From the NCBI RefSeq assembly GCF_018812025.1, contig NC_063066.1, forward strand, positions 3,182,692 through 3,246,691: a stretch of 64,000 nucleotides of DNA. The letters are read 5' to 3'. This DNA comes from Megalobrama amblycephala. Lineage: Eukaryota; Chordata; Actinopteri; Cypriniformes; Xenocyprididae. The notes under the pieces are model-generated. The model was given only the letters and a program-made list of their open reading frames with translations. It was not told where the DNA came from and made no database searches. Positions 47,601 through 56,682 of the stretch are shown piece after piece. The position numbers were made by a program, and so were the translations under genes. Each line of letters begins with the position of its first letter. Position 1 is the first letter of the stretch.

Positions 47601-49796
47601 ATAAACACCCTCAACCTGATGAGTCAGTTTAAATACATGTGTGTATTGCCATGATTGGTCAAATAATTAGCCATATTCATTCGTCATTACTGCAAATAAG
47701 TCATTCTGATACATGCAATGACTGTCCATTATGACAATAATAATCTTTTACATTGTAATCCTTTTATTTTTAATATTTGGCAATTGGCATGTTTGTGTGC
47801 TGCTGTGTGTCCCTGTGTGTGTAGCAATTGTGTTGTGCACCAGCCTATAGGTGCTTATTACTAACACGCTCTTTAAATAAAAAAATTTAAAATAATAGCA
47901 AATAGCAACACGCCAACAATGCACCTTAACACACCTCGTTTTCAGACCAGCACGTCGATAGGTGAACAGATGGGCACGAGTGCATTTGCTATTTAAACAA
48001 CGTGGTGCTGGACATGAAAATGATATCTGCGTCAAGCTGAAACTAGCAAAAACACTTGTGTCGCACCTGCTGTCGCATGCGCCGGGTGTATGATAGGGCC
48101 CTAGGTATTGTTTTTATTCCACTATATTGACTTTGTCAGCTAAATTCACTGTTAGATTACATGAAGATGAGTGTAACTATATATTAAGAGCACCATCCAG
48201 TACAGGTCAAGTTCATTAAATCAATAAATACACATAATACAAGCAAAACACACCCCTTTAACTTAGTTTATTTAAAACCATACAGGTTCCTTTGAGTATC
48301 AAACACAAGCTGATCTCAATCCAAGTCTCTCACTCAGTATTATCAATGATACTTCATTTATTGCATAATTTAATAGTGCTGCCTTTGAAATGTACAACCA
48401 CAGTGAAAATCAATATCAATCACTATACAGCTAGTGTAGTGAGGGACTGTTTTTGAAGGGTATAAATCCTATGTTGTTTTTGAGTCCCAGGCCATTCTAC
48501 CATGTGGTAGATTTACACATTTAAAGTCAACATGAAATGCCATTACCAACAGATATGGGGTGTATTTTGGAGTGAAACAGTGCAAATCTGATTTTTTTTT
48601 AATTTTTTTTTATATCCTAACAAGTCACATCAGGCATCAAACACTGGCCACAGTGAAATCTCATTGTTTTAAAATTCTATTCCTCATAACATCACATATT
48701 CTTTTGTTTGTGTTTGTGTCATGCTGTGCAGCAGTTTTGTGTTCAGCATGGACAGACAAATAGCTTTTTGCTGGAAATCATAAAATGATCATAAAGTTAG
48801 GTCATAAAATGTGTATTAAATCATAAGTTGACTAATATGAAATAAATAATACAAATCTGTCACTGATCATTCTCATACTAATCTCAATCTCTGTTCCCAA
48901 GACGTCGTATCCACCCACTCACTACATCCGCAGAGTGCCGCAGAGGAAGGTGCATTATTTCACAGGCCTGCAGATTGTTCAGCTGATCATCCTGTGTGCG
49001 TTTGGGATGTACCCTCTGCCCTACATGAAGATGATCTTCCCTTTACTCATGATCATGCTCATCCCAATAAGGTATGCCATATCCTTTATATCAGAGTGAT
49101 CATGCCTGCTGTTTAAAGGGGATCTATTATGCCCCTTTTTTTACAAGATGCAATACAAGTCTCTGGTGTCTCCAGAGTGTCTGTGAAGTTTCAGCTCAAA
49201 ATACCCCAAAGATCATTTATTGTAGCATGTTAAAATGGCCACTTTCTGGGTGTGAGGAAAAATGCACCATTTTTGAGTGTGTCTCTTTAAATGCAAATGA
49301 GCTGCTGCTCCCAGACCCATTTTTAGAAGAGGGCGGAGCTTCAAGAGCTCATGCTCTGGGATACCGACAACAACAAAACAGGACAATCTCATGCACCAAA
49401 AATGTCAGAAAGGGTGTTTATGCTCAATTTTTAACTGGGAATTTTTAACAGTCACAGCCAGAAACATGATTGGTGCAAACGTACTTAAAACTTTACAGAT
49501 TTTCATCAGGAAATTTCCTTCAAAAACGAAATTTAACCACGATGTCCTCAGTATAATATTGCATAATAGTTCCCCTTTAACATATCCGTGTGTGTAACAT
49601 CTAGACAGACAATGCACACTTGGTGATATTTTGAGGTAAAAGGCATTCTGCATGTATTTCAACAGAAACATTGTTTGTTTGTTTTTTCACCATTACATTA
49701 TATGAGATGGTAACATGTTTTCTTTGCAGGAACTACTTGTTGCCGAAGATCATTGAAGCAAAGTACTTGGACATCATTGATTCTCAACACATGTAA
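20580..49796 (+). CDS. slc4a11: SLC4A11, borate transporter-like / NH3-H+ membrane transporter, 18 joined exons
   Basis: Exons: 20580-20619, 29854-29882, 32207-32426, 32586-32667, 33159-33282, 33463-33666, 37683-37767, 37877-38002, 38168-38281, 38367-38499, 41351-41424, 42704-42926, 43092-43198, 45879-46044, 46277-46450, 46542-46737, 48902-49071, 49730-49796. They total 2334 nt with consistent phases, giving 777 residues. Recognised from family motifs: [39 protein letters not shown] and [14 protein letters not shown] in the cytoplasmic domain. The membrane domain starts near residue 270 with [69 protein letters not shown] and TSIDGNQM. Two N-glycosylation sequons (N423, N441) fall in the large extracellular loop, as expected for this protein. 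In mammals SLC4A11 acts in corneal endothelium and inner ear. The last 765 or so residues are firm. Exon 1 is inferred from its phase and donor; mammalian proteins have a longer N-terminus. Confidence 0.93.
20620..21486. other. slc4a11 intron 1, first part
   Basis: Low-GC intronic sequence. A (TAA)n-like microsatellite followed by its inverse lies at about 21297-21330. Nothing else recognised. Confidence 0.5.
21487..24045. mobile_element. TTAA-bounded element with nested sequence
   Basis: The left end TTAAAGGGATACGTCACCCA (21487) and the right end, whose complement reads TTAAAAGGTTCACCCAAAAA (24045), are an inverted pair. GTTCAGATGCAAAAGCCTCT near 21729 pairs with AGAGGTTTTTGCATCTGAAC near 23990. 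The interior (about 22030-23500) is unusually GC-rich and seems to hold a further inserted element starting near AACCATAGACTGTAAAAAAG at 22194. The open frames inside (longest 121 residues) have no recognisable protein. Confidence 0.6.
24046..25229. other. slc4a11 intron 1, no feature recognised
   Basis: Unremarkable intronic sequence with a short A-run near 24750. Confidence 0.4.
25230..26235 (+). pseudogene. decayed Tc1-like transposase
   Basis: Pieces of a Tc1/mariner transposase appear in order but in three frames: an N-terminal DNA-binding part ([20 protein letters not shown]), a middle part ([18 protein letters not shown] and the motif [10 protein letters not shown]), and the C-terminal catalytic block [18 protein letters not shown]. 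Frameshifts separate them, so no active enzyme can be made. Terminal repeats were not found. It lies in slc4a11 intron 1 in the same orientation as the gene. Confidence 0.9.
26549..27802. repeat. ATCC tetranucleotide array, 1.25 kb
   Basis: Almost pure (ATCC)n on the plus strand with regular interruptions CATTTATCC, CACCC and CATCAATCC. These interruptions recur in blocks (for example around 27247, 27310 and 27540), showing multi-unit duplications. The interruptions stay in the 4-bp register, so a 473-residue IHPS-type frame is open across it on the plus strand, and Gly-Trp-Met-Asp frames on the minus; neither is a gene. It lies in slc4a11 intron 1. Confidence 0.95.
28057..28596. mobile_element. 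Tc1/mariner-like non-autonomous element, copy 2 (inverted)
   Basis: 540 bp flanked by TA, with ends CCTCCAAAAGTTTGGAAACA and GTTTCCAAACTTTTGGAGGG. The interior is the reverse complement of 11159-11683: CATGCCCCTTTGCCAGCT near 28247 against AGCTGGCAAAGGGGCATG near 11482. Confidence 0.85.
28597..29853. other. slc4a11 intron 1, end; possible alternative first exon
   Basis: At 29139-29270 an open frame begins [13 protein letters not shown] and ends CCATCTCAG before GTCAGA. It could be an alternative leader exon, but its phase (0) does not fit the exon at 29854 (phase 1). Nothing else recognised. Confidence 0.3.
29854..29882 (+). CDS. slc4a11: slc4a11 exon 2 (29 nt)
   Basis: Acceptor GTTTCAG, donor GTAAGC. 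It encodes [10 protein letters not shown], which lines up with the family segment LLHTSRK just before the RAHRDLDGF region. Too short to be found by an open-frame scan. Confidence 0.85.
30045..30131. repeat. fragment of dispersed repeat (GGATCATGTGACACT family)
   Basis: It shares ATCATATTAGAATGATTT and TGACACTGAAGACTGGAGTA (one mismatch) with 50843-50895. It is interrupted at 30132 by the element array that follows; the continuation GCTTTGATCACA reappears after it. Confidence 0.75.
30132..31390. mobile_element. three tandem copies of a TAGGGATGCAC inverted-repeat element
   Basis: Copies at about 30132-30420, 30449-30910 and 30944-31390 have ends TAGGGATGCAC and GTGCATCCCTA (diverged in copies 2 and 3). 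Their interiors are rich in TATCGGCC and GGCCGATA. Copy 1 lacks an internal segment present in copies 2 and 3 (TTCCTTCAGCTGAGACACT and onward). The spacers after copies 1 and 2 share GCTTTGAT and CCATTAGAAAACCATTA, so element plus flank was duplicated as a unit. Intron 2 of slc4a11. Confidence 0.82.
31741..32030. mobile_element. 290-bp inverted-repeat element (GGTAACACTTTA type)
   Basis: The left end GGTAACACTTTACAATAA pairs with the right end, whose complement reads GGTAATGCTTTATCATAA. The AT-rich interior contains inverted TTAGTTAA words. Non-coding, slc4a11 intron 2. Confidence 0.75.
32207..32426 (+). CDS. slc4a11: slc4a11 exon 3
   Basis: 220 nt, acceptor CTTTCAG, donor GTGAGC. It encodes [20 protein letters not shown] and ends [14 protein letters not shown]. 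This is the start of the conserved cytoplasmic domain. Confidence 0.95.
32586..32667 (+). CDS. slc4a11: slc4a11 exon 4
   Basis: 82 nt, acceptor TTTCAAG, donor GTATGT. It encodes [20 protein letters not shown] and QSWLCV. Confidence 0.94.
32750..33010. repeat. dispersed repeat, shared with 60590-60770
   Basis: CAGCCAATGAAGACCATAGG (32914) occurs in reverse complement near 60630, with flanking similarity on both sides (GTAGATGTTGTTCG against GTAGACGTTGTTCG). Family unknown. Intron 4 of slc4a11. Confidence 0.7.
33159..33282 (+). CDS. slc4a11: slc4a11 exon 5
   Basis: 124 nt, acceptor TATTCAG, donor GTAAGC. It encodes [20 protein letters not shown] and [20 protein letters not shown]. Confidence 0.95.
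33463..33666 (+). CDS. slc4a11: slc4a11 exon 6
   Basis: 204 nt, phase 0 at both ends, acceptor CTGTGCAG, donor GTCTGA. It encodes [38 protein letters not shown] and a variable linker ending SNKPLK before the membrane domain. Confidence 0.94.
34453..37603 (+). repeat. 21-bp tandem array in slc4a11 intron 6, about 143 copies
   Basis: From about 34480 to 37478 a 21-bp unit (core AAAGTCAGAATTGTGAG) repeats with few changes: A or T after CAG, GAGA or GAGT, AAAGTC or AAGGTC. The unit has no stop in one frame, giving a 772-residue IVRYKV-type open frame that is an artefact. A rare variant AAAGACAG at 34817, 35237 and 36161 is spaced by 420 and 924 bp (20 and 44 units), showing larger block duplications. 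The 3' end carries the terminal word GGCAGAAACAAGCTTG (37586-37601), which is the complement of the left end of the array in intron 10. Confidence 0.95.
37683..37767 (+). CDS. slc4a11: slc4a11 exon 7 (GC donor)
   Basis: 85 nt, acceptor ATACCCAG. It encodes [20 protein letters not shown] and LYLSDFTD. The only donor that keeps the frame is GATG followed by GCGAGT, a GC-AG intron; the nearest GT would create a stop. Confidence 0.9.
37877..38002 (+). CDS. slc4a11: slc4a11 exon 8
   Basis: 126 nt, acceptor TATCCAG, donor GTCTGT. It encodes [20 protein letters not shown], the first membrane segment, and [15 protein letters not shown]. Confidence 0.94.
38168..38281 (+). CDS. slc4a11: slc4a11 exon 9
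   Basis: 114 nt, acceptor TTCTGCAG, donor GTACTG. It encodes [20 protein letters not shown] and [16 protein letters not shown], the membrane segment around the SLC4 QSIGG motif. Confidence 0.95.
38367..38499 (+). CDS. slc4a11: slc4a11 exon 10
   Basis: 133 nt, acceptor TACTGCAG, donor GTCAGT. It encodes [39 protein letters not shown] and MKLFKR. Confidence 0.95.
38587..40756 (-). repeat. inverted 21/42-bp array in slc4a11 intron 10, bounded by terminal repeats
   Basis: The same unit as intron 6 but reverse complemented (TATATCTCACAATTCTGACT) and more diverged; most of it follows a 42-bp dimer alternating ATCTCGCAATTTTGAC and ATAACTTGCAATTGTGAG. It begins GGAAGCTTGTTTCTGCCAC and ends GTGGCGGAAAAAAATTTCC, an inverted pair, so the array is the body of a transposon-like element. 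It starts only 87 bp after exon 10. Confidence 0.92.
41351..41424 (+). CDS. slc4a11: slc4a11 exon 11
   Basis: 74 nt, acceptor CCTCTCAG, donor GTAAGT. It encodes [20 protein letters not shown] and GTIN. Confidence 0.95.
41607..41690. mobile_element. end fragment of the TTAA-type element
   Basis: TTAAAGCGATAATTCACCCA, followed by CTCACCCTCATGTTGTTC, matches the left end at 5990. No right end was identified before 42703; the rest of the intron (41691-42703) is repeat-like but unassigned. Confidence 0.6.
42704..42926 (+). CDS. slc4a11: slc4a11 exon 12 (extracellular loop)
   Basis: 223 nt, acceptor TCTCTCAG, donor GTAATT. It encodes [20 protein letters not shown], a loop with sequons NGS and NGT, then [20 protein letters not shown]. 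The loop diverges most from mammals, as is normal. Confidence 0.94.
43092..43198 (+). CDS. slc4a11: slc4a11 exon 13
   Basis: 107 nt, acceptor TTTCCAG, donor GTGAGC. It encodes [20 protein letters not shown] and [15 protein letters not shown]. Confidence 0.95.
43645..44570. repeat. dispersed repeat, copy 2 (carries an insertion)
   Basis: Matches 1411-1660 on both sides of the element at 43725-44408. Shared right-hand word TTAGGCTGCTGTCACTTTAA at 44430. Intron 13 of slc4a11. Confidence 0.7.
43725..44408. mobile_element. piggyBac-type non-autonomous element with TTAA duplication
   Basis: TTAA at 43725-43728 and 44405-44408. The termini are AGGTCCCATTCTTCGTG and CACGAAAAACGGGACCT. The related copy at 1411-1660 has a single TTAA at the matching point, which supports insertion at TTAA. 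The interior has no transposase. Confidence 0.85.
44571..45878. other. slc4a11 intron 13, remainder
   Basis: No exon, array or bounded element recognised. Confidence 0.45.
45879..46044 (+). CDS. slc4a11: slc4a11 exon 14
   Basis: 166 nt, acceptor ATTCACAG, donor GTATCC. It encodes [20 protein letters not shown] and [20 protein letters not shown], ending TNAPENR. Confidence 0.95.
46277..46450 (+). CDS. slc4a11: slc4a11 exon 15
   Basis: 174 nt, acceptor GTTTCAG, donor GTGATA. It encodes [20 protein letters not shown] and the [20 protein letters not shown] segment. Confidence 0.95.
46542..46737 (+). CDS. slc4a11: slc4a11 exon 16
   Basis: 196 nt, acceptor CCTGCAG, donor GTGAGA. It encodes [40 protein letters not shown] and [19 protein letters not shown], the best conserved part of the transporter. 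Confidence 0.96.
46790..46890. repeat. fragment of the GTGAAGTTTCAGCTCAAAAT repeat
   Basis: Shares GTCTGTGAAGTTTCAGCTCA with the elements at 49113 and 51911. The right boundary was not found; 46891-48901 (rest of intron 16) holds a GC-richer stretch near 46925-46985 and nothing recognised. Confidence 0.6.
48902..49071 (+). CDS. slc4a11: slc4a11 exon 17
   Basis: 170 nt, acceptor TTCCCAAG, donor GTATGC. It encodes [38 protein letters not shown] and [14 protein letters not shown]. Confidence 0.95.
49113..49580. mobile_element. 468-bp TTAA-flanked element in slc4a11 intron 17
   Basis: Starts TTAAAGGGGATCTATTATGC and ends with the inverted partner CATAATAGTTCCCCTTTAA, with TTAA at both ends. The interior has GTGAAGTTTCAGCTCAAAAT. 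Non-autonomous; same family as 51911. Confidence 0.85.
49730..49796 (+). CDS. slc4a11: slc4a11 exon 18 (C-terminus)
   Basis: Acceptor CTTTGCAG. It encodes [20 protein letters not shown], then M and TAA. The length and the IIEAKYLD motif match the end of the family. Confidence 0.95.
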
Positions 49797-50629
49797 AAAT
49801 GAAAAGAGACTGTTAAGAAACATTAACACTTTTAAGGTGCAGGGGGAAAGTACATGTCCTATATGTATTTTTGTTATAAAACTGTTTTCTGGCTGTGAAA
49901 TGTGCCTTCAGTATCTACTATGAATCCAATCTTTCTACAGTGGTCCCTGCCCAGTTTTATTTATTTAGTGGAAGCATAAACTCTTATTTCTCTTCCCATG
50001 AATCTCGAGTGTCTCTTTGTTCAGTCACGGCATGCATCTGGCACTGGGATATGCGGTGAACAATATTATTATTTTATTTTGCTATCTGAAACTGCACACA
50101 GAAATATTTGATCAAACAATACAGCAGAACAAACACATTTCAAAACACAATCTCAACACATTTCATTCAGAGCTTACAGTCCTCTAACGTGTTCAGGTTT
50201 TATAAAGTACTTTATAAAAAGTTGTGATGCTGGTTGACAGATTTTTAAAATCAAATCCTCACCAACACAACCTTTGACTCGTACTCGTAATACAATATGT
50301 CTGCCCTCTTTATATGTCTTTGTGTTTGTTCATTATTTATAAGAACATGATTCAACATGGCTGATGAAAATAGTGTGATGCTTCAACCTCGGGTTATTTA
50401 CTGTTATTTTCTGTCGATGGAGAAATGTGTACTGTTCTCAAAATACAACTTTGTATCATTGCAGGAAAAAAGACAGGGGGCAATTATGATTTTGTTTTGA
50501 TGTAAAGAAGAATATATTTATTTTTAACAAATTTAATTGCATAATTCATGCACCAGAGGGCTACATTCCCTACAATAAGGACTTTTTCAGTCTAAATGCT
50601 TTTTGTCATGTCCAATACACCCTACCATT
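49797..50629 (+). other. probable slc4a11 3' UTR and flank
   Basis: AT-rich sequence after the TAA stop. The nearest AATAAA is at 50714-50719, inside a dispersed repeat, so the true 3' end is not determined. Confidence 0.45.
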
Positions 50630-50935
50630 TTTGTTTTAAATTAATACTTTTATTCAGCAAGGATGCATTAATAGATCAAAAGTGTCAGTAAATACATTTA
50701 TAATGTTATTTCAAATAAACACATCTTCTATTCATCAAATATTCCTGAAAAGAATATCAGTTTCCACAAAAATATGAAGCAGCACAACTGTTTTCAATAT
50801 TGATAATAATCATAAATGTTTCTTAAGCAGCAAATCATCATATTAGAATGATTTCTGAAGGATCATGTGACACTAAAGACTGGAGTAATGATGCTGAAAA
50901 TTCAGCTTTGATCACAGGAATAAATTGCGTTTTAA
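50630..50935. repeat. dispersed repeat (AGCAAGGATGCATTAATAGA family)
   Basis: Contains AAGGATCATGTGACACT and TGACACTAAAGACTGGAGTA, shared with 30045-30131. Common in cyprinid genomes from memory; class not established. Confidence 0.7.
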
Positions 50936-51910
50936 TATATAAATGTCTAATATTTATGCCGTTTTATATGATGGAATGGACAAATCTTATGATTGACTCA
51001 AAAGCATACATTTTGAAGCTGCCCGATCTGTGGAAAACACACAAAAGCTTATATAAATGTACAGATTAGTGATATTAATGTTTATAATGACTTATAATGA
51101 TGGTTTTGCTATTGATTTACATTAAACCTCCCAAAACTTTAATAGCATTTTAAAAGTGCTTTACATTTTTTGTCCATTGTGTGTTTTTATAAGGCAGATT
51201 TTAAGAATGGCACATGCAACGATTGTAATTCATCTGAAAGTTGTGTATCCTAGCAACATGTGAATAAAAGCCCACCAGTGGTGAGCGTGAGCTCCGAGGA
51301 GTCAAGAGGGCTCATGTACTGCAGACTGATGAGGAGCTGTTTACATGTAATCAAAGGCAGGTCTCTTAAGACACAAGCCTCCAGCAGCACCGCAGAGATG
51401 CAATCACCTGTGTGAGCCTGACTAAGGATTAAAGCAATTTCCATGAAGTTTGTTTGCATTGGGGAAGTCAAGAGATTAATAACTAGCAGGTGTGTAAGTG
51501 AACTTTCTATTGATCTTGCAGTTTGGCAAAAAATTGTCTTTATTTACTCACCTTCATGACATTCCAAATGCTTTATTTTCTTTCTTTTGTCAAACACTAG
51601 AACAGATGTTTTGTGGAATGTTAGAGCTGCTCTTTCCCATAATTACTTTTGAGTTTTTTTTTTTTTTTTTTTTTTTTAAGAAAAGCATGACTACGCTGGT
51701 CCACCAGATCTAACCAGCATAAACCAGCCTGGACCAAATGGAATTCATGCTGATTCGTGCTGTCTTTCTTTTCCCAGCAGGGTAGTAGGCAGTGAGTCAG
51801 GCTCTGGAGAGAGAGAAGGAACACCACATAAGTAAAACAACTTGTGCACTTTAATATTCACATATTCTGAAGTCATACAATAGCTTTGGGTGACTGAACA
51901 CAGACTGAAA
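50936..51910. other. no gene recognised
   Basis: Ordinary sequence apart from a T homopolymer at about 51655-51677. Confidence 0.4.
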
Positions 51911-54900
51911 TTAAAGGGGACCAATTATGCCCCTTTTCACAAGATGTAATATAAGTCTCTGGTGTCCCCAGAATGTGTCTGTGAAGTTTCAGCTCAAAAT
52001 ACCCCACAGATCATTTATTATAGCTGGTCAAATGTGCCCCTATTTGGGTGTGAGCAAAAACACGCCGTTTTTTGTGTGTGTCCCTTTAAATGCAAATGAG
52101 CTGCTGCTCCCCGCCCCCTTTCCAGAAGAGGGCGGAGCTTTAACAAAGCAGCCAAAATGAGAATTGTCAGTAACGGTGTTCAGCCTTACATTGTTCAAAC
52201 CGGAGTCGACACTGATGGAGAGACTCAGGAAGAAGTTACAACTTTTAGACGTTTCTGAATGGTTAGTGGATAAATTTATGTTGATTCAACTCATTGACTA
52301 GCATGTGTCGTCATGTTAATCTTTTGTCCAAAACCCGTATGGACGCCCACTATACATAGCGTGCCTGTTTGACAAAAAGAGTCATGCACACCAGACTAAT
52401 GTTTATGATTGCTATCAAATGCTGTGAATGGTCTAATATCTTTTCCAAAAAATCGTTCAGATAGAAACGCTCATTTTTTAGCAATGGAGCTTGCCAGGGT
52501 CAATTTAAGCTAAGGAGACTCTAAATAGTGTTTAGTGCTCGTCTGTGCAGCCAATGACAGAACAGTTAGCATGCTTTACTCAAACTTTTTCCATGGCGTT
52601 AGAACTGGTCAAAGACTACAGAATAACACAAGACGTGTCACTCGTATTGTTTTGAATGGGAGAAAGTGTAACGCGCAATATGGCGGAATAAGTCCCGCCT
52701 TCTAAATAAGAGTCAATCGCTGACTGGTAACGCCGTCACTTCAGCGGCCGTTAGAATCACCGGTTTCTATAGAAACGGTCAGACGCGCGCCTCCGAAGAG
52801 ACGCGCATTAGCTTGATCCAGCCTGAAAAATAATTTTTTTTTGTCATGATTCGAGCGTTTAGAAACTAAATTTATGAGCCGGTTGTTGTTAGATTTCATT
52901 GTTGATTTAAAATATGAAATTTAATCGTAAGGTTGGCGAACAGTTTTGGAGAATTTGATGTTTCCCCATTCAAAGAGATTGCATGATGCCCAGGATGCCC
53001 AAGAGGCGTTTCAAAGATGGCTGCCGAGTGAAATGACTTGTCTTAAAGGGACTTTGGGACTGGTACACCGTTTTCGCTTGCTAAAACAAAATGGCGGCGC
53101 TGTGGGTGGAAACATGCAGATTAAGGGACGATAATATTACAGTATAATAAGATCCACTTCCTACATCACAAGGGGAGCGAAATCTGAGCAGCTCGTATTT
53201 TCACATGCTTTCAGAGAAAGGCTTGCCAAAACAAAGTTACTGGATTGTCCTTTTTCATGTGTCCTGGGTTGGCAGATGCACCGGGGATACGATCAGTGGC
53301 GTACGGGACACCCCCGCAGCCCCCGCGGTGCGTGGGGGCCCCCACCCTATGATGGGCCCCGTCGCAGATTCACCTTTTTAGGCTAGACTACTTTATAGCC
53401 TTTGCTTTTTTTTTTTAGAACTGAGCTCAATTGACTAAAGATCAAAATAAAGCATCCAACTGAAGCTCAAAAATGCAAGCAGAAGATCATAGAAATTAGT
53501 GCTAAATTACCACAAAAGGGGGAAAAAATCATCACTGTTCTTTCCATCGCCGTTTGTAAGGTAGCCATGACAACAGCAAGTTTGACGCGCTGTGTTACTG
53601 TTAGCGGATGTGTGCCGAGACAAATAAATATGTTCGGTCTTTGCTGAGACATTATTACTGTTATTTATATTATTATATATTGCCCAAACGTATTTACCCC
53701 ATCGTCAGCTCTGCTAATGGTCAGATACCGGATTGTCTGAAGTTCTTTTCCAAATGTAGCCTAGCCAATAAGTCTAGATATTTCTTTATTCTTTTACTGT
53801 AACTACATGAATTTAGTTTAGGCCTACATTATTTGCGGCCGAAACAGCAATTTACGCGCTTGTCTAGAAGGGAACCTTATATAGTCTATATGCAAATTTG
53901 TGTCTAACTTAGAATTTAGACCAGCTAAAATATATTGTTAGACCAAAAACATCTTATCAATTAATTAAGTAATAAAGACATCTATTTAAGTAATTTAATA
54001 AAAAACATAAAGACATCTATTGATTCAGCCTTATTCAAAGGCCGCGGAAACATGAGTTCGTTTGTTACGCACTTCAATCCATTCCACACCCGACGTTCTT
54101 GGTTTTCTTCCTATTTATTAAATATAGGCAATTGGTTGATGAAACATTGATTGAAATTAAGATACAATTTCTACAAAACGAAATTCACTTTAAAGAAAGA
54201 CTTACTATAAAACAAAACTTAATGAAGTAGTCAAAATCATGTCTGACCCATTGCGTGTCTCCCGACATTGCGCATCCGTCATGCTATTCACTTTTCATAA
54301 TCAACATAGGTGACATTTAAAAAAAAAAAAAAAAATAGGCTATAGCCCAATATTTAAATATAAATATGAAACTAAATTGGCTACATCTTTATCCCTCTGG
54401 CCGACTAATGCGCCGGCGCTTTCTGATAGATTTTTTCCTCATGACAGCTGAAACAACTTAAAACAGGCCTTCCGTCATTTTTGGCGATAGCCTACAGATT
54501 AGTGCAAGACTACAAATGGTCTACTTTTTTTAAATCTTATTTTATATTTACGCTCACAATAACAACAACACATTGTAGACTACCTTTGTAAAATAGAATA
54601 AATAAAAAACAGGGTGCGCTTTCAGCTGTCTCTCTGCGAGAATCTTTCTGAAACGTCTCAAAAATTAATTTAAACTCGGCGAATAACTGTACCTAAAAGA
54701 AACATCTCCATTTGATAAGAAATGTGTAGGTCTGTGTTAAATAAGAGGCGATCTATCCGCTGGAATGTGTTGTTTCTGAAATCATGGCCAGTGCTCGTTG
54801 CGGCTCGTTGCGCCTGTTATCCGTTCGGCGCTCCTTTGGTTTTAATGAGTAAATTAGCCTAAATATTTATTCCTGCCGGTATTTTAGTCTGCGATATCAA

Positions 54901-55203
54901 AATCACTAAACATTATATAGGCCTATCATATAGGCTAGGCTATAATATTATTCCATAATAACATCAAATGAATCAATGCAATGATAATTCACCACATGAT
55001 TCACTGTTAAATCAGTTTTTGTAAACTGTGGGGGAGATAGACTCAGGTGCACAACAAATTTTAACACATGACATCACTGCTTGTGGGAGGGGCCCCATCT
55101 CATTCTTTGCGGGGGGGCCTCACAGACTTGCGGTACGCCACTGGATACGATTATAGAACTTAAACACAGAAAAAGACAGATTTTCATGATATGTCCTCTT
55201 TAA
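51911..55203. mobile_element. TTAA-flanked element interrupted by a hAT element
   Basis: The left end TTAAAGGGGACCAATTATGC matches 49113. The right end CATGATATGTCCTCTTTAA (TTAA 55200-55203) is its inverted partner. Removing the 1.86-kb hAT insertion and duplication leaves about 1.4 kb. The inner part at 52680-53110 includes a GC-rich stretch with ATGGCGG words. No recognisable transposase. Confidence 0.75.
53294..55143. mobile_element. 1.85-kb hAT-type element with perfect 8-bp target duplication
   Basis: The ends are CAGTGGCGTACGG and GCGGTACGCCACTG. GATACGAT occurs on both sides (53286-53293 and 55144-55151). GC-rich subterminal runs follow (GGGGGCCCCC on the left, GGGAGGGGCCCC on the right). 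The interior has no long frame or recognisable transposase, so it is non-autonomous or heavily decayed. Identical target copies argue for a fairly recent insertion. Confidence 0.92.
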
Positions 55204-56499
55204 AGTTGTTATTCATTATTTATCTTCCCCTCTGCTCTCAAATCTCATATATCAACACATGCAACACACCCCAGAGAGCTAAAAAAACCCACACACACAC
55301 ACATGAGAAAGCTGTGAAATGAAAGAATGGATTTTTAAATCCTCCTTTGCATCCTAATTGCCCCCTAATATGCTGTTAATTTATTGCATATTTTTTCATT
55401 CACTCATTTCTTCTGTCCTGATATTGATAGAGTTTTTATTTGATTTCTTTTTGGGCCTAAGCTAAATGAGCACAACAAATGACTCATTCTTCTTCATTCT
55501 CTTTAAATTGACGACAAAGCGTGAAAGCGCCAGTTTTATTGTCTTCATCAAAGTTGCCTGAGGCCAATCAATAATCTCAGAAATCTTCACATTGGTCTCA
55601 CTCTCAGTTTTTGATGGTATGTACACATTATTTGGTCTAGAATGACAAATGGCTGCAGCTGTGTGAATTCTTCATGTATTGTACCTTAAGATTGTATTTC
55701 CAGCCATTAAAGTGATTTCAGCCTCTTTATCATAGAATTACGTGCCACAAAATGGAAAGAAAATAGCATGACCTAGATTTCAAACAAGCCTTATTTTATT
55801 GTATGCGTCAAACATTCTCCTTTTATTCTCCTTTGTGCAGAGATGGATTCTCAAACAAGCATTGTTTGGTCATTTTCTTTGGCTTTTATGTCATAAGTAA
55901 TACAGACTTAAGAATATTCACAGTGCATCGCCGGCTGTATTGGGATCATTTACATAACTGCTTTGCAGGGAGAGGAAAACATGTCATCAACACACCCCCA
56001 CCCCTCTCACCTTCTCATCTCTGTATGGAAATGAACGCCTTAATCTTCCCCTTTGACATTCAACAGATAAGGTAATCAATGAAGCATGCTGTCTGTTTTC
56101 TCTCTCAGAGCAAGGTGTGTGCGCACTATGTGCTAAAAGCCTCAGAGTCCTTGATGAATTCACTCGTCCTATGATTTGCTTTCAATTGAAAGTGCTACTG
56201 CTCACAATAGATCACCAGACAGCCTAATTTTGTGTAAATATAAGATGTCCACCATTTCTAAATACGACAAGATATCCTTTTGGATTTCAATTACATGTGG
56301 ATGTACTACAAATATTGAGATATAAGAGACACAAATATGAGAGATACGTTTTTGAAAGATTTGAAATGCAAAATGTCATGCAGTATCTCAGCTCTGTTCA
56401 CACAAACTGCTTGTTTTTATTGAGGAAACCCAATTAAGTGTTTGCTTCACAGATTAAAGTCATCATGATTTGTATGAAAATTTCAGTATTTATTCCCCC
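55204..56499. other. no gene recognised
   Basis: Low-GC sequence with a short CA run near 55290. No exon or element boundary recognised. Confidence 0.4.
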
Positions 56500-56682
56500 G
56501 GTTTCACAGACAAGGCTTCCAGTCTAAAATGCATGTTTGAGCTGTTTTAACTGAAATTAACTTGCACTGAAATATCTTACAATATGCCATTGTTTTGTCT
56601 CATGCACACAGATGCACACTGATAAAAGCTACTTAAATATAATAATTGAACTAAGACCTAAGTCTGTGAAACCAGGCATATG
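56500..56682. mobile_element. small inverted-repeat element (GGTTTCACAGAC type)
   Basis: Starts CCGGTTTCACAGACAAGGCT and ends AAGTCTGTGAAACCAGG. About 180 bp, non-coding. A right-end copy lies at 62536-62690 and a fragment near 59305-59360 (TTTTAGTCTTGGACTAGGCT). Confidence 0.75.
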
